From assembly GCF_000699445.3 (NCBI RefSeq), contig NC_067198.1, positions 3,849,301 through 3,913,300 of the forward strand: DNA of 64,000 nt, written 5' to 3'. Numbering within the stretch: the first letter of the stretch is position 1; the number at the start of each line of letters is the position of its first letter. The position numbers and the translations under genes were made by a program. Below, piece after piece: positions 1 to 13,500 of the stretch. Under the pieces are notes generated by a model. The model had not been told where the DNA came from and did not search any database. It was given only the letters and a program-made list of their open reading frames with translations. Source of the DNA: Schistosoma haematobium. Taxonomy: Eukaryota; Platyhelminthes; Trematoda; Strigeidida; Schistosomatidae.

Positions 1-265
1 AACCGGGTTAGAGCATTAAACATTTGCTTTTTGTCCTCTTAGTTTTGTAAACAACACCCCCACCATGAGAAGGCAGTGAGTAGGAATTTCCTGTCAGTGG
101 CTGTATACGTGTGGCCATGTGAGAGCGTTTCGAGAGGTAGAGCTGACTCTTCCCACCCCCGATTCACCAGGGCATTCGGCGACAAGCTTTAAGTTGCAAT
201 AACACCAAGTCATAGTGTAGATTTTGACCTACTACTTAGATATATAGGTAAACGAAATTGAACAA
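1..265 (-). repeat. Family C AAAT-tailed retroposon, window-edge copy
   Basis: The reverse complement matches the first part of family C (ggtacggccga..., ggccacgcgtatacagcc, ggcgctttaaccggg). About 90 bp beyond the usual family start, up to about 265, is also shared with the copy ending near 46350. This suggests a longer variant of the family. Confidence 0.7.
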
Positions 266-275
266 TTTAATGTTG

Positions 276-955
276 AAGCCTACTACCGCTACACTATTTG
301 TCTTCATCTGCATTTGTTCATGTGTGTGGGATAGAAGTGCTTGGTCTTTGCGAATTCCATTCATTCAGTTCCATCCAACCTGTCCATTGTTTTTCGTGTT
401 TCTACTCACATGTGGAGGTCTTCATAATCCACCACCAGAAGAAAGAAAAAGAGGGAGAGTACGCAGCCTTGTCTCACTCCGGTTCTCACTTGGAATGCGT
501 CTGTCAGCTATCTTTTATGCACCACTTTGCAGTGTAGTTTATTGTATGAATTCCGAATGATGTTGAAGATTTTCTCAGGTACACCACTGTGTTGAAGAAG
601 GTTCCATAAAGTCATTCTATCCATACCGTCAAACGCTTTCTCACAGTCAACGATGTTGATGTGTAGTGACAAGTTCCACTTAATTAATTGTTCAACGATG
701 ATCCATAGTGTCGCGATTTGTTCTGTGCACGACCGACCCATACGGAATCTAGCTTGTTGATTTTGAAGGTAAGCGTCTACTGAGTCTTTCACCCTGTTCA
801 GTAACACTGTTAAAAACTTTCTCTGGTATCGATACTGCTGTTATGCCTCTTTAGTTTCCCCATTTGCTCAGATCTCCTTTGTCTGGTATCTTGATGAGGT
901 ATTGTTCTTCGACATAAGGGAAGAATGTCTTGCTATTTATTTTCGTTTGGCTCTA
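276..955 (-). mobile_element. RTE-like LINE family B, reverse transcriptase fragment
   Basis: Read on the minus strand it encodes parts of a non-LTR reverse transcriptase: GRSCTEQIATLW, DCEKAFDGMDRMTLWNLLQH, GVPEKIFNIIRNSY. Frameshifts and stops break it. It lacks the 3' tail and abuts a family C copy. Confidence 0.8.
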
Positions 956-1347
956 GTGCATACCCTTTGAATATATCTACATACAAAACTACACATGCCG
1001 CAAATCATGCAATTCATATGTATATGCATACACAATGGGCATCCTCTTCACGATGCCTCGGAGTAGGGTCTTCGCGAATCCAGGTTACAATAAAATAGTA
1101 GATTAGTTTGATCTCCACCGATTACCTAAGTTAGCTAATAAGGTGGCCCTCATTACCTAGCAGCTTCACATAGAAACCCTAGGCCAGATTTCACTGCCTT
1201 ATTCAATTGTACTAAGAACAACACTCAAGATGAAATCGTTGTGTTTGTTTGAAACAATTTGAAGATTTCTAGTATTCCTCAATTGCGTTGATAGGTTTGA
1301 TCAAAAGTCTTATTAAAATTTACTTCCACGAATTATTTATTCTATAG

Positions 1348-1552
1348 ACAAGAAAAACAGTACATCATTGATCAATGGCAATATCTTCGTCCAGGAGATT
1401 TTGTTCGTTTACATACTAATGATATAATTCCAGCTGATATTTTATTATTAGCTACATCAAATAGTACCGGAATTTGTCATATTGAAACATCAAATTTAGA
1501 CGGTGAATCTAATTTAAAACAACGTGAAATTATTTCCAATTTGTTGAATAAA
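1348..1552 (+). CDS. ATP10-like exon 1 (window numbering): actuator domain
   Basis: Acceptor ...ttctatag at 1341-1347 and donor gtaagt at 1553. One base completes the preceding codon, then 68 codons follow in phase. The translation contains the P4-ATPase actuator signatures [37 protein letters not shown] and NLKQRE. The DGES glutamate corresponds to the dephosphorylation loop (TGES in other P-type ATPases). A serine in the fourth position is common in class V. Exons coding for the N-terminus and TM1-2 must lie upstream of the window. Confidence 0.93.
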
Positions 1553-4500
1553 GTAAGTTAAAAATAAACCATTTAGATATAGATTTAATTTACAATTACC
1601 AATTCTATTATCTAAACTTAATGTAAGTTAGTTTTTTAAGTATGAGAGTGATCAATTGTAGTCCTAAATAACAATGGGAAGATACAAGCAAGTGGCTATC
1701 ATGACTCAGTAGCTAAGTGGATAACACGATGAAGTTGGAAGCGAACGGTACTGGATTCAAGTCCCGGGATGAACATCAACTCTGGGATGCAGATACATCC
1801 AATTGATGAGTCCAAAATAGGACGAAGTGTCGCACATTCTGGATTCCACTGCTAACCACTATCCATCTTTACTTAAAAATAACTTGTGACTTAATGCTAT
1901 ATCGAGGCAATCCGCACAGTCTTCACATATGCCAACAAAAGACTGATCAATTGCAGTCATAAATAACAGTGGGAAGATACAGGTAAAACAGCACCAAATG
2001 AATTTGGGTTATTGTTTTGCAAGGCTGTGTGAAGGAATTTAATAGTTACATCAAATGTTATCATAAGTTTCTAACGTCTCAATTTCATGTGGGGTTAGTA
2101 AGATAACTGTAGGTTAGTGTAAAATATCTTCCCCTTTGAATGGAAATTGTTACTTTAGGAATGGGCTGCATCAACACTTGAACTAAGGATAGGGAGTGAA
2201 GTAGTCGAACGCGTCGACAACTTCACTTATCCTGGAAGTTTGATCAGCCTTAATGGGTTGGTGTCTGACCAAGTCTCTATACGGGTTCAAAAAGCTTGTT
2301 TGGCTTTTTCAATATACGTCACCAATGAAGAAGGCGAGATATCCGTCTATCAACTAAAGAACGAGTATGCTTCGCTACAGTTCGTTCTGTTCTACTTTAT
2401 GGCTGCGAGTCGTGGCCGTTAGTAGTAGAAGATATTCGTAAGATACTAGTATTTGATCACAGATGCTTTAGAAATATTGCTGGCATCTGCTGGGACTATC
2501 GGGTAAGTAATAGTGAGGTTAGACGCAGGGTATTGTGTAATGATGGTAAATCAGTCGATGAGGTTGTGAATCTTCATCGAGTGAGATGGTTGGGCCACGT
2601 GTTACGTATGCCTGAACACCGATAACCACGACGTGCAATGCTAACCGGTGTTGGAGATGGTTTGACGAAAGTCAGGGGCGGCCAATTCAAAATGTGGCAT
2701 CAGTGCTTGAAGTCACTAACTTCTAGTCTGAGTCATGTTGGTAGATGCAGACTACTTGGTTGGGGTCCTCGTGACTATCGTAACCAAATGTTGGAGACTC
2801 TAGATGGCACAGCTGAGAATCGATCACAATGGCGTCGGTGTATACACTCTTTGTCTTTCATTAAACCGTTAGATTCTAATTGTCTTTTCCTTCTACCAAC
2901 TAATTCTTTCTCCCTGTATCATATCCTAACATTTATTTATTCATGATAACAATCTAAACTCAATAATCTACACAATCATATACTGATATTTATGAGTTAT
3001 CATTTGAATTCATCTATATTACAATGAGTGTTCTGGATTATGCAATCTGTCATCAAATAATGCTCATTATTACAATAAGTAACCTAGTGTATTGTGTTAA
3101 TAATGATGAAATCATAGTAGATTTAAACTAACGAATCCTGACTATTTGCACGTCGAAATCCCCCTAAGTATTTCAGCAAGTATATCAAGAAATTTGTTTA
3201 AAACTAACATCTCTCATTGATGATTTATCATGATAGTTTTATGTAAACAGTAAATTGTTATTTGTCATATATATCTTTATTTATTTATTTATTTATTTAT
3301 TTACTTCCAAGGATGAATTTTCACCATTGACATTCCTTTATCCAATTGAAGTAGAAGCTCCAAGTCCTGAATTATATAAATTCCATGGGAAAATGTAAGT
3401 TATTATCATATTAATCTAACTTGATATTTGTTGTAATAATAGTTAAATAGTTCAGTTTATAACCGAAGATTTTATCTGTTTCATCAATTTGATATTCTTT
3501 AATGAGTTTACTTTATTAGAAGGTGAATTATTCACTTATTGTTTGAGATCAATCTGATGACATCAGTTCAGGTTGACGAAAAAAATAGGGTAATTGAGAT
3601 AGTGGAGAAAGTTTGTAGCTCAGATGAATGATTTTGATGAAGTTTTGTTCTCTGAGCTGGATGGTTTGGTCATGGAGCTTTCATTGTTCTTCTGAACGAC
3701 ATCATCAGCACAAACTTCAGGTAGAAGTCAACTCTATATTTGTATAAGTACTAGTGTATTTCCACTATCTATTTTAAAGCTTGTCATAATTCAAATTAAT
3801 ATGATTTAGATATATAATGTGTGATTGATGACTGACTCGTAACTTAACTATATAACATTACAAACTGTCAAGAATAAGATTTTAAAACCAATGAGGACAA
3901 AAGTAAGTTGAAGTCGTATTTTGAAAACAGAAAACCAATAGAAGAGTAATTTCCAGTTCACTGACTTTAAAGTCATTTATTTTTAACGAGAAATTTAGCA
4001 TATGATCAGGAGTATGAAAATGTTTCACTCATTAAATACCATAATATATCTGTAGTTTTTGATCAAGATCATAAAACAATTGATGTTTGACCACCATTAA
4101 AAGTCTGGAAGCACTGGACGGTTGTTTCATCCCATTGTGGGACTCCTCAGTAGTGTGCATTCACTATCCCACGGCCGTCCAGTGCTTCCAGGTTTTCAAT
4201 GGTGGTTTGACATCAATCGGTTCATGATCTCAATCAAAAACGTAACAATTTCCACAACCCTATACTGATCTGTAGTTTTAACTAAGAAATAAAGTTCCTT
4301 ATTGATGTGTTGGGAATGTTGGTAAAAGCCTTATATTTGTATTGCTATTTTAAAAATTTGAATATCTTGTTTTCGTGCCGAAAACGCCCATTTCCACCTT
4401 CATGTCCTATTTCCCACTTGGAAGGATCGTAAACGCAATTGGTTCGTTGTATCTCTTAGTATGCTATTTTGTAACACTTCCCAAGGACATTCTTATGCTG

Positions 4501-7500
4501 TGCATATTCGCTTGATTTGTGCTTGTTGTTGGTTGTTCGTGCTTCTGGCTGCTTCTGGAATATATCTGCTTATTTGAACGTGGATTTATCACTCTAGTTA
4601 GCGGTGCTGGGATGCGTCGGAATAGCTAGCTTATCTGTTATTGTGTCACAGAGTCTTCATTCCGTTCTCAGATTAGGTGAACTTGTAATCTCTTCAAACA
4701 TAGCATGATATACGTTCAGTGTTCTTATGAATATGATTATGTTTTTTTCCTTCTTTTGTCCTTGAAACGATGGATGAACATTTTACTCAATTTATCGAAT
4801 TTGGTTGGAAGAAAGCTAGGGGCGGCCAGACCAAAACATGGCACGAATCCATGAAGTCACTGATAAGTGGACTGAGCCATGTTGGTAGGTGTAGACTACC
4901 TGGTTGGGATCCGCGAGATGATAGCAACCGATGGTTAGAGATCTTGAATGAAATGGCTCAGGTGCATCCACTCTTTGAGTTCTCTTAAATTCTAATCTTC
5001 TGAATTCTTTATGTCGCTTTTTTCTCTTCCCAAATTTATTTCACTGGATTATACTTCTTGAATAACATCTTCAAACCCTAATCTTTACGATTACTGCTTA
5101 TACGCTATTGCGATCATGAACCGATCTAAGTTAGATCACCATTTAAAACCTGGAAACACTGGACGGCCGTGTCGTCGTAGTATGGAACTGTTCAGCAGTG
5201 AGCATCAACGACTCATTGGTCTAGAGGCTAGGCGATCGCGCACGAGACCGAAGATCCGAGGTTCGATTCCCTTGCCTGAAGTCATGGATGCGCATTGCTG
5301 ATGAGTCTCATACTAGGTCGAAACAGACATCTAGTGCTCCCATGTTTTCAATAGTGGTTTTACTTAAATCAGCCCATGATCTCAGTGGATATTTTACATA
5401 CTTTGATGAATAAGTTTGATTTTGAAACTCGAAAAGGAAGCTTAGTGACCAAGAGAATGATTAACATATTCAATACAGTAATTAAGATTATTTGTCATAA
5501 ATATGCTTTGGTACGGCCGAGAAGGGGTAGAGTCAGCTCTCACTCTCGAAATACTCTGATATGGTTACACGTATACAGCCACTATCAGCGAATTCCTATT
5601 CACTGCTTTCTCGTGGCGGTGATGTTTGAGAAATTGAGAAGACGAAAAGCAAATGTTCAATGCTTTAACTAGGTTGGTGGATATGGAGAGTCCACATAGG
5701 GAAGTTGGAAAACTCTGATTTCAAACCAATGATGCACATGGAATCTAGTATCCTGAAGCATCAAATGGCGTATGAATCAATCAATGGTCATCGGCTATCA
5801 TGTGACTGCATCTCCTAAGATTGTTCCACTGACTTGTAGATCAGACCTTTAGATTGAAAGTTTTATATGTGGAATCCGAAGAAAACCACCTAGTTCGGTC
5901 TGGGTACCCGAGTAGTATCCCAGCCGTCACACAAATCGAATGACGAAGTGTGGCACATATTTATTTGTTACCTCCTTGTACCAATGTTTATATGTTTAAA
6001 TAAATAAATAAATATTATCAGAAGGGGTTTGTGGAGATTTTAGAAATTTGACAGATTGAAATCATGAGTCAGTTGAAGCTAGGCCACCATGAAAAACCCG
6101 GAAGCACTGGACGGCCGTTTCGTCCTAGTAGGAGACTCCTCAGCAATGCGCATCCACGATCCCGCACCCCGCGTGATCCATAGTGGTCTAGCTTCAACTC
6201 ACTCATGATTTCAATCTGTGAAATTTCCAAAATCTCCATAAACCCCTTCTGATAATAATCATCTGCTTACTAGTGACTGACTTCAAGAGATGCTCCTGGA
6301 GTTCTAGTGGGAACCCGTTACCAGTGGAGTTCAATCAGTTCTGTTGTGAGATATCAGCTCACTGAAGACAATGGTATACGGTGGAGCAACCTCGTGGATT
6401 GGTTGAAGTTAGACATTAACACCGTTGGACGCCGGCCCAGTGGTCTAATGTTTAAGTGCTCACGCGCGAAACCAGTAGGTCGTGTGTTTGAATCCCGCGC
6501 GGTGCGGGATCATGGATGCTCACTGCTGAGGAGTCTCATACTAGGACGAAACGGCCGTCCAGTGCTTCCAGGTTTTCCATGTTGATCTAGCTTCAATTGA
6601 CTCATGATTTTAATCTGTGAAATAAATAAACATATATATTAACTCATTTTTATTTGCTTAATTTTATTATATTTCAATCAGGTTAATATTAATAGCAATT
6701 TTGTTTTATATAATATGTATAGAATGTAATTATATATTAACTAGTGTCTTTTTATTTGTTCTACTATGATTTTCTTTTCAAGTATACTACCAGAAATACG
6801 TATTCCTATTCACAAGAATAATATGTTACTAAGAGGTTGTGTATTACGTAATACGGACTATGTGATAGGTATTGTTATCTATGCAGGTAAGTTTCATGTT
6901 AATATATCTATGTGTTAATATAATTATATACATATCAATAATCATTTTTTAAGTAGTCATGTTTACTTCTCATAAAGTTTTATTCCAAATATGGTGAGTT
7001 AATTAAATATCGTTTACTTTAAGTCCTGGCCTAAATAATTCACGGAAAAGAAAATAATCAAAATATGACATCTAAACACCAACAGAAGTACCATTTATCT
7101 TATATTCTTTTAGTTATTTAGATGAGACTATAATCTATGGATGATCTATGAGCGATGCTAAAGTGATCTTGAGATTGTCTACCTACTTACTAGGACTAAA
7201 TGAGGATTATAAAGCTGTTTGTACAATAAGGATTATGATTCACAATTGATGGTTAGAGTTAAGAATTAGATTTAGGGTTTTCATTACGATCTGACATCAA
7301 TTATAATACCAAGACTCTATTTAGCCAAATTGGTGAATGAATTTCGCGACAAAGCCTAAGACCTGTTATTGTAAATTTGATTAGTTCGTCCATAAACTAT
7401 AGTCTTGCCGTTATCTGTTGATAACACTTTCCTCATCTAAATTTCCAAGGGTTGAACTTTTACCGGGAGATTCACTTTTTCACCTAGAATATGCCGATGA

Positions 7501-10500
7501 CATAGTTTTATTTGGTGAAGACGCTGACAAAATTCATAGTCTTCTGACCACTCTAAGCGACAATGCAAGCATGTTCGGGATGCGATTCTCCCCCTCGAAA
7601 TGCAAAATGTTGCTTCAGAATTAGGTTGCATCGACACTCGAACTAATGATAGGGAGTGAAGTAGTTGAGCATGTCGACCGCTTCACTTATCTTGGAAGTC
7701 TCATCAGCCCTTGTGGTCTGGTGTGTGACGAAATCTCAGCACGGATACAGAAGGCTCGACTAGCTTTTGCCAACTTGCGTCATTTATGGCGTAGGCGAGA
7801 TATCCGTCTATCAACCAAAGGACGTGTTTACTGCACAGCAGTTCGTTCCGCCCTACTTTATGGCAGTGAAACATGGCCGGTAAGAGTAGAGGATATTCAT
7901 AGGTTACTAGTATTTGATCATAAGTGTCTTCGAAACATTGCTCGTATGTCCTGAGACCATCGAGTAAGTAACGCAGTTGTTAGGAAACGGGTACTAGGTA
8001 AGGATGGAAAATCAATTGATGAGGCAGTGAAACTTGATCTGTTGAAATGGCTGAAACACGTGTTACGTATGCCCATCGACCGACTGCCTCGACGTGCTAT
8101 GATTTACGGTGTAGGTTGGAGGAAAGCTAGGGGCGGCCAGACCAAAACATGGCACATGTCCATGAAGTCACTGACAAGTGGACTGAGCCATGTTGGTAGG
8201 TGTAGACTACCTGGTTGGGATCCGCGAGATGATAGCAACCGATGGTTAGAGACCCTGAATGAAATGGCTCAAAATCGTTTGCAATGGCGCAGGTGCATAC
8301 ACTCTTTGAGTTCTCCTAAATTCTAACCTCCTGAACCCTTCTTGTCTCTATTTTTTCTCTTTCCAAATTTATTTCACTGTATTATACTCCTTGAATAACA
8401 TCTTCAAACCCTAATGTTTCCGATTACTGCTCATACTCTTACCGCCTCTACCACTACGGGATTTGAATCGACAACAGCATCTCTGTGCTAATGTGATATG
8501 GCAACTCGAACTGATGTACGTACGTACGAAGTTCTACTTTGTTACTGACTGACTGACTGATCTGTTGATAAAACATTTTTTATACAATAGAATACTTCTG
8601 CTTTTAACTGGCAATGAAAAAGATGTTTCCTTACAATTAAGCCGTACTAAGCTAAGTTTCGATATGTTTCCCAGGGGTTTCTTGTTTTTTTTCAACTAAT
8701 TTTATGATGATGTCAAATAAATTTTAAGCAATAATTACTGTAGAATTGAATAATCACTTAGTAGTGAGCAATGGGATGTTTGTTTTGGTCAATAGTTCTA
8801 ATGGAATTCTATCTATAAATTTACTACATAGCCACTAGTCTAAGTGGATTGACATCGCATGCAATTTCTTTTAAAGAGTGTATACACGTAACATTATTTA
8901 CTATTCAGTGATTAGTTAATTTGAACATCGCAGTTCTATGAGAGGTCATTTGCTGATCGAATATCTTGATAGTAATATCTCAAACTATAGAACTGGATAA
9001 GACAGGTTTGAATCCTACGGGGAATGTTAGTTTTTTCAAGGTTCCAAGGATGATCAAAATAACTTAACATGAAACCCAAATCCAGGGTTTCCTCCCGACT
9101 ACCTCCAAATATCAAAATTCTTTCTATTCTTGGTGAAACGGTTTTATAGATATTTGTTTAATTAGTAGGTTGTATTCGCCATAGATTGATTTCAGTTTGG
9201 ATACCACTGAAAGTCAGGAAGAACTACCTAATTGTTTTGTCTTGGTACACATACACTTTCACCAGTGGTCGAATTCAGGACCTTCAGGTTTCACACCAAA
9301 CGCCTAACCATTAAAACCACTAGGTTGTCGACATCCAGTAATACAATTCCAACTTCCATGAACTTGCCTTATAGCACGGTTATAATCTAATGTCAGTGAT
9401 GATTGTTTGATTGCTAACATGTTTAAACTCCAACAATAACAACTCACAAGAACATCACGAACATCTTAAAATGAATCATTTGTTCTTCTAATCTGTTAAT
9501 TCCTTATTGTACTTCAATGGTATACGGACAACGTTTGCTCCATTCATGACGAAAATATTGTCAGTTTGACTCATATGACTAATATTAGGCATAAATAAAT
9601 GTGGCATAACTATCTTAAAGCCTGAGAGTTTTGAATATCTTAATGGGCATACATATTTGCCTAACTCAAAGATTCTATTTTATTCATTGTGATGAGATAA
9701 TTCTTAAATGATCCTAAACTGGGATAAACAAATGGTGAATACTATTTAGATTTATGTAACTATTTGAGATTTAAAAAGGATTTTTGGCATGGATTTAAAT
9801 TGATTGGGCAACTACAAAAGAGATCGAGGCATCTGACATTCGTTTCCTTTCATTTAAGATACCATTGTAGTGTTCATTCACAGTGTGGTAAATATGGAAA
9901 AGCAACTTAAGTTAATTTTAATAAATATTTCGGAAGATACAATATAAATTTCTAATCCAAAAAGAAGTCTACAGTTTCCAATTTTAAAATGTGCTTAAGA
10001 GCAATTATAAACCACAACATAGCAAGTACATTAATATATCGTGATTAAGAAGCATCTTTTTCACTTACGCCTCTTACTCCTAATGCAGCATAGGCCGCGT
10101 ACCAGCATTCTCCAACCCTCTCTGTCCTAGGCCTTCTTTTCTAATTCCATCCAATTCTTGTTCATTTTTCTCATATATGTCTCCGTTTCTCGGTGTAATG
10201 TGTCCTTTGGTCTTCCACTCCTCATTTGGTCTTGGGGATTCCATGTGAGAGCTTACCTTGTGACACTGTTGGGTGCTTTCCTCAATGTGTGTCTTATCCA
10301 CTTCCAGCGCTTCTTCCTGATTTCTTTCTCTTCTGGGATCTGGTTTGTTCTCTTTCACAGTAGGTTCTTACTGATAGTGTAGTGTCTGGCCAACGGATCC
10401 GAAGTATTTTGCGTAGACAGCTGTTAATAAACATTTGTATCTTGTGGATGGTGGCTTTCGTAGTTGTTCAAGTTTCCACCCCATACAGTAGAACTGTCTT

Positions 10501-13500
10501 GACATTTGTATTGAAAATCCTGACCTTGGTGTTGGTTGACAGTTGCTTCGAGTTCCAGATGTTCTTCAGTTGTAAATATGCTGTTCTTGCTTTCCCGATC
10601 CACGCCTTCACATCTGCATCAGATCCACCGTGTTCATCAATGATGCTGCCCAAATATGTAAAGGTTTTTACATCCTCCAAATCTTCTCCGTCAATTATGA
10701 TTCTAATGGTGCATTTTGTATTGTATCGGAGAATGTTGCTTCTCCCTTTGTGTATATTGAGACCTACTGTTACTGAGGCTACTGCTACACTGTTTTTTTT
10801 CTCCTGCATTTGTTGTTGCGTGTGTGATAGAAGAGCCAGGTCATCTGCGAAGTCTAGATCGTCCAACTGCATCCTAGATGCCCACTGTATGCCGTGCTTC
10901 CATTCAGATGTTGATGTCTTCATGATCCAGTCGATCACCAGGAGAAAGAGAAAGGGTGAGAGTGGGCAACCTTGCCTAACACCGGTCTTCACTTCGAACG
11001 ACTTTGTCAACTGTCGTTCATGCACAATTTCGCAGTTTAATCCATCATAGGAATTGCGTATAATGTTGACTATCTTCTCAGGTGTGCCGTAGTGTCGAAG
11101 AAGCTTCCATAGTGTTTTCCTGTCCATGCTATCAAATGCTCTTTCGTAGTCAATGACGTTGATGTAGAGTGATGAATTCCATTCAACCGGATGTTCCACA
11201 ATGATCCATAGAGTTGCGATTTGGTCTGTACACGATCTATCCTTACGGAATCCTGCCTGTTGGTCTCGAAGTTGGGCGTCTACGATTCAGAAGTATAGAG
11301 TATTTGTATTCATTGTATACTGAACAAATGACTATAATCAAACATATTCGGTCTCGTAGTGAGTACATTTCAATTCAATAAGAGGATCCAGGTAATCACA
11401 CTTTCAAATATCAATAATTTTATGACACCACAATCATTATCTAGGATTATTAATGGGCCTCTCTTTTCATTCAAAAATGAATTGACATGTTTTTCCCTTG
11501 AGAGTTGTAAACGTTTCAGTGTTATGAGCGCCGTTAGCTCCGATATTGAGCACTTCTGTGGAGTTCGAGACTTGGAATAAATGAGTATGCAACATTTTTT
11601 GTTGTTGACATTAAACATTTGTACAGATGGAGTTGAACTTTAGTATTGACCATGTTTACATCATTCAAAACTTTTCAAATTCTATCACTGGGTGAATATT
11701 TTGAACTAAAAACCTGAACATTGTATATGTAAGTGATTAATATATGAAAAGTATTTAATAATAGCCTTGTCTACTTCCCAGCTTTGATGGAATTCTGTCA
11801 GTTATATTACAATGTGGACATTGCATAGTCAATCATTTTAAAACATTTAATGCTAAAAGAAGTCAGTCATAGACCATTAAATGCTATGGTACGGCCGACG
11901 TTGGAAAGAGTCCTCTCTCTCTCTTGAAATGCTCTCACATGGCCACGCGTATACAGCCACTGACAGGAAAATCCCACTCACTGCTTTCTCGTGGCGGAGG
12001 TGTTGTTAAGGAAATTTAGAGGAGAAAAGAAAATGTCCGGCGCTTTAACCGGATTGGTGAACACGGAGGATACACCTAGGGGAGTTGAAAAACCCTGATT
12101 CCAAATCAATTGCTCTAGGATCTTGAAGGAACAAACGGCGTATGAACCTATTGTTGGTCACCGGCTACTATGTGGCTACGTCCTCTGACGTTGCACCACT
12201 CCCTTATAAATTAGACTTTTATTTCAAAGGCTCGTGGAGTGGCCCTCTAAAATAACGACGTGCTTCGATTTGGGCTCCCGGGCAGTATTCCAGCCTTCAC
12301 ACAAATGAATGATAACTACTACTGACCTCATTGTTATTGTGTGGCGCATATGTATTTGTTGCCTCCTTCTACCACTATTTATGTGTCCAAATAAATAAAT
12401 AAATATAATAAACAACTCATCAACAACATTTTTAACTGTAATCGTAATTGCTGTAGATTTGAGTCTCATACAGAACATAATTCCTTTCAAGATTGTCGAT
12501 AAATCACAATGACAGTTGACAATAGATACAAAATCAATCCTCATCGATTTTTTCCTATTGACCTCCAACTACTTAACAACAATCTTTGATTTCAATAAAG
12601 AGATCATTTACTTTAGAAATATTACAATTAAAAGCTGTAAAACAACCCTCAAAGCAATAAAATTAATGGGTCTTACAACCTGCTGTTTTTTTTCTTAAAA
12701 ACAAACAAACAAACAAATCGTATCATTTATTATTTATTATAGAAAAGTCAAAAGGTTCGAAGTTACTAGGTAGGTAGGTAGGTAGGTATTTATTGATTTT
12801 TACTTGACTTTCATTTCGATGTTCTCTGAACTTTAATGCTTAATCTATAGAGTATTTATCAATCGATTTTGTAATTTAAGTTCACGATCAATTGATTTTC
12901 TCTCTTGGGTTGTATCAAAGTATGTGAGCAGACAAATCATATCATTTCCAAGTCAAAAATGATCTCTCTTTTATTATTTTATATCATATGCTGGGTTTAT
13001 TTTGACAACCACTAGAATCAAGAAATATTAGACAGCTGTTTCATCCTAGTTCGAAACCCAACAATGGGTAAGAGGTCGACTCCCTGACTTTCAAGCATCG
13101 AGGTGAACGTTTAAGTTTTATATTACTGAGTCTGCATTCAATTTGTTTACATTTTTAATTTTAGTCAGTTCACGATATTGTACAATTATCATCCATTGTC
13201 ACTGATCTTATCAATGCTTGATGATAACAAACTTAAAATAATATCCGATTAACTGTGTTATAACTGGTCGCCGATGATTGTTGTGTCGGAAAAACGCTGA
13301 TCACTTATACTAGGGACCTCTGCAATTCCCACGACGTGAATGTAGTAACACAAAGACTGGTATAAGTCAAGATTTATTAGCTCCAAAACATTATGACGAC
13401 GATGACCCTAGTCTAAAATACACTCATTTATATATTGATTGTACACCCATTTTGATTAATAAATAGGATGAAATCAGATATATGAAAAATACTTAGAGTT

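Larger units (their letters stand above)
6016..6626 (+). mobile_element. SINE S2, composite foldback plus full monomer
   Basis: Order: inverted 3' end and hammerhead (6016-6172), + 3' tail (6180-6245), then a complete + monomer with head (ctagtgactgacttcaag), tRNA-like part (ggcccagtggtctaatgtttaagtgctc and B box tgtttgaatcccg), hammerhead 6521-6564 and 3' region. Both hammerheads, on opposite strands, keep intact cores. Confidence 0.9.

Noticed and set aside
4060..4267. DNA transposon (MITE) with terminal inverted repeats
   Set aside because: The inverted arms are the 3' end of a retroposon, duplication lengths vary (7-12 bp) and breakpoints differ, which does not fit a transposase-defined terminal repeat.
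10382..11050. 222-codon + strand ORF (and its twin at 27007-27678)
   Set aside because: It is antisense to the family B reverse transcriptase. The minus strand carries the FADD and [13 protein letters not shown] motifs, so the + ORF is a shadow.
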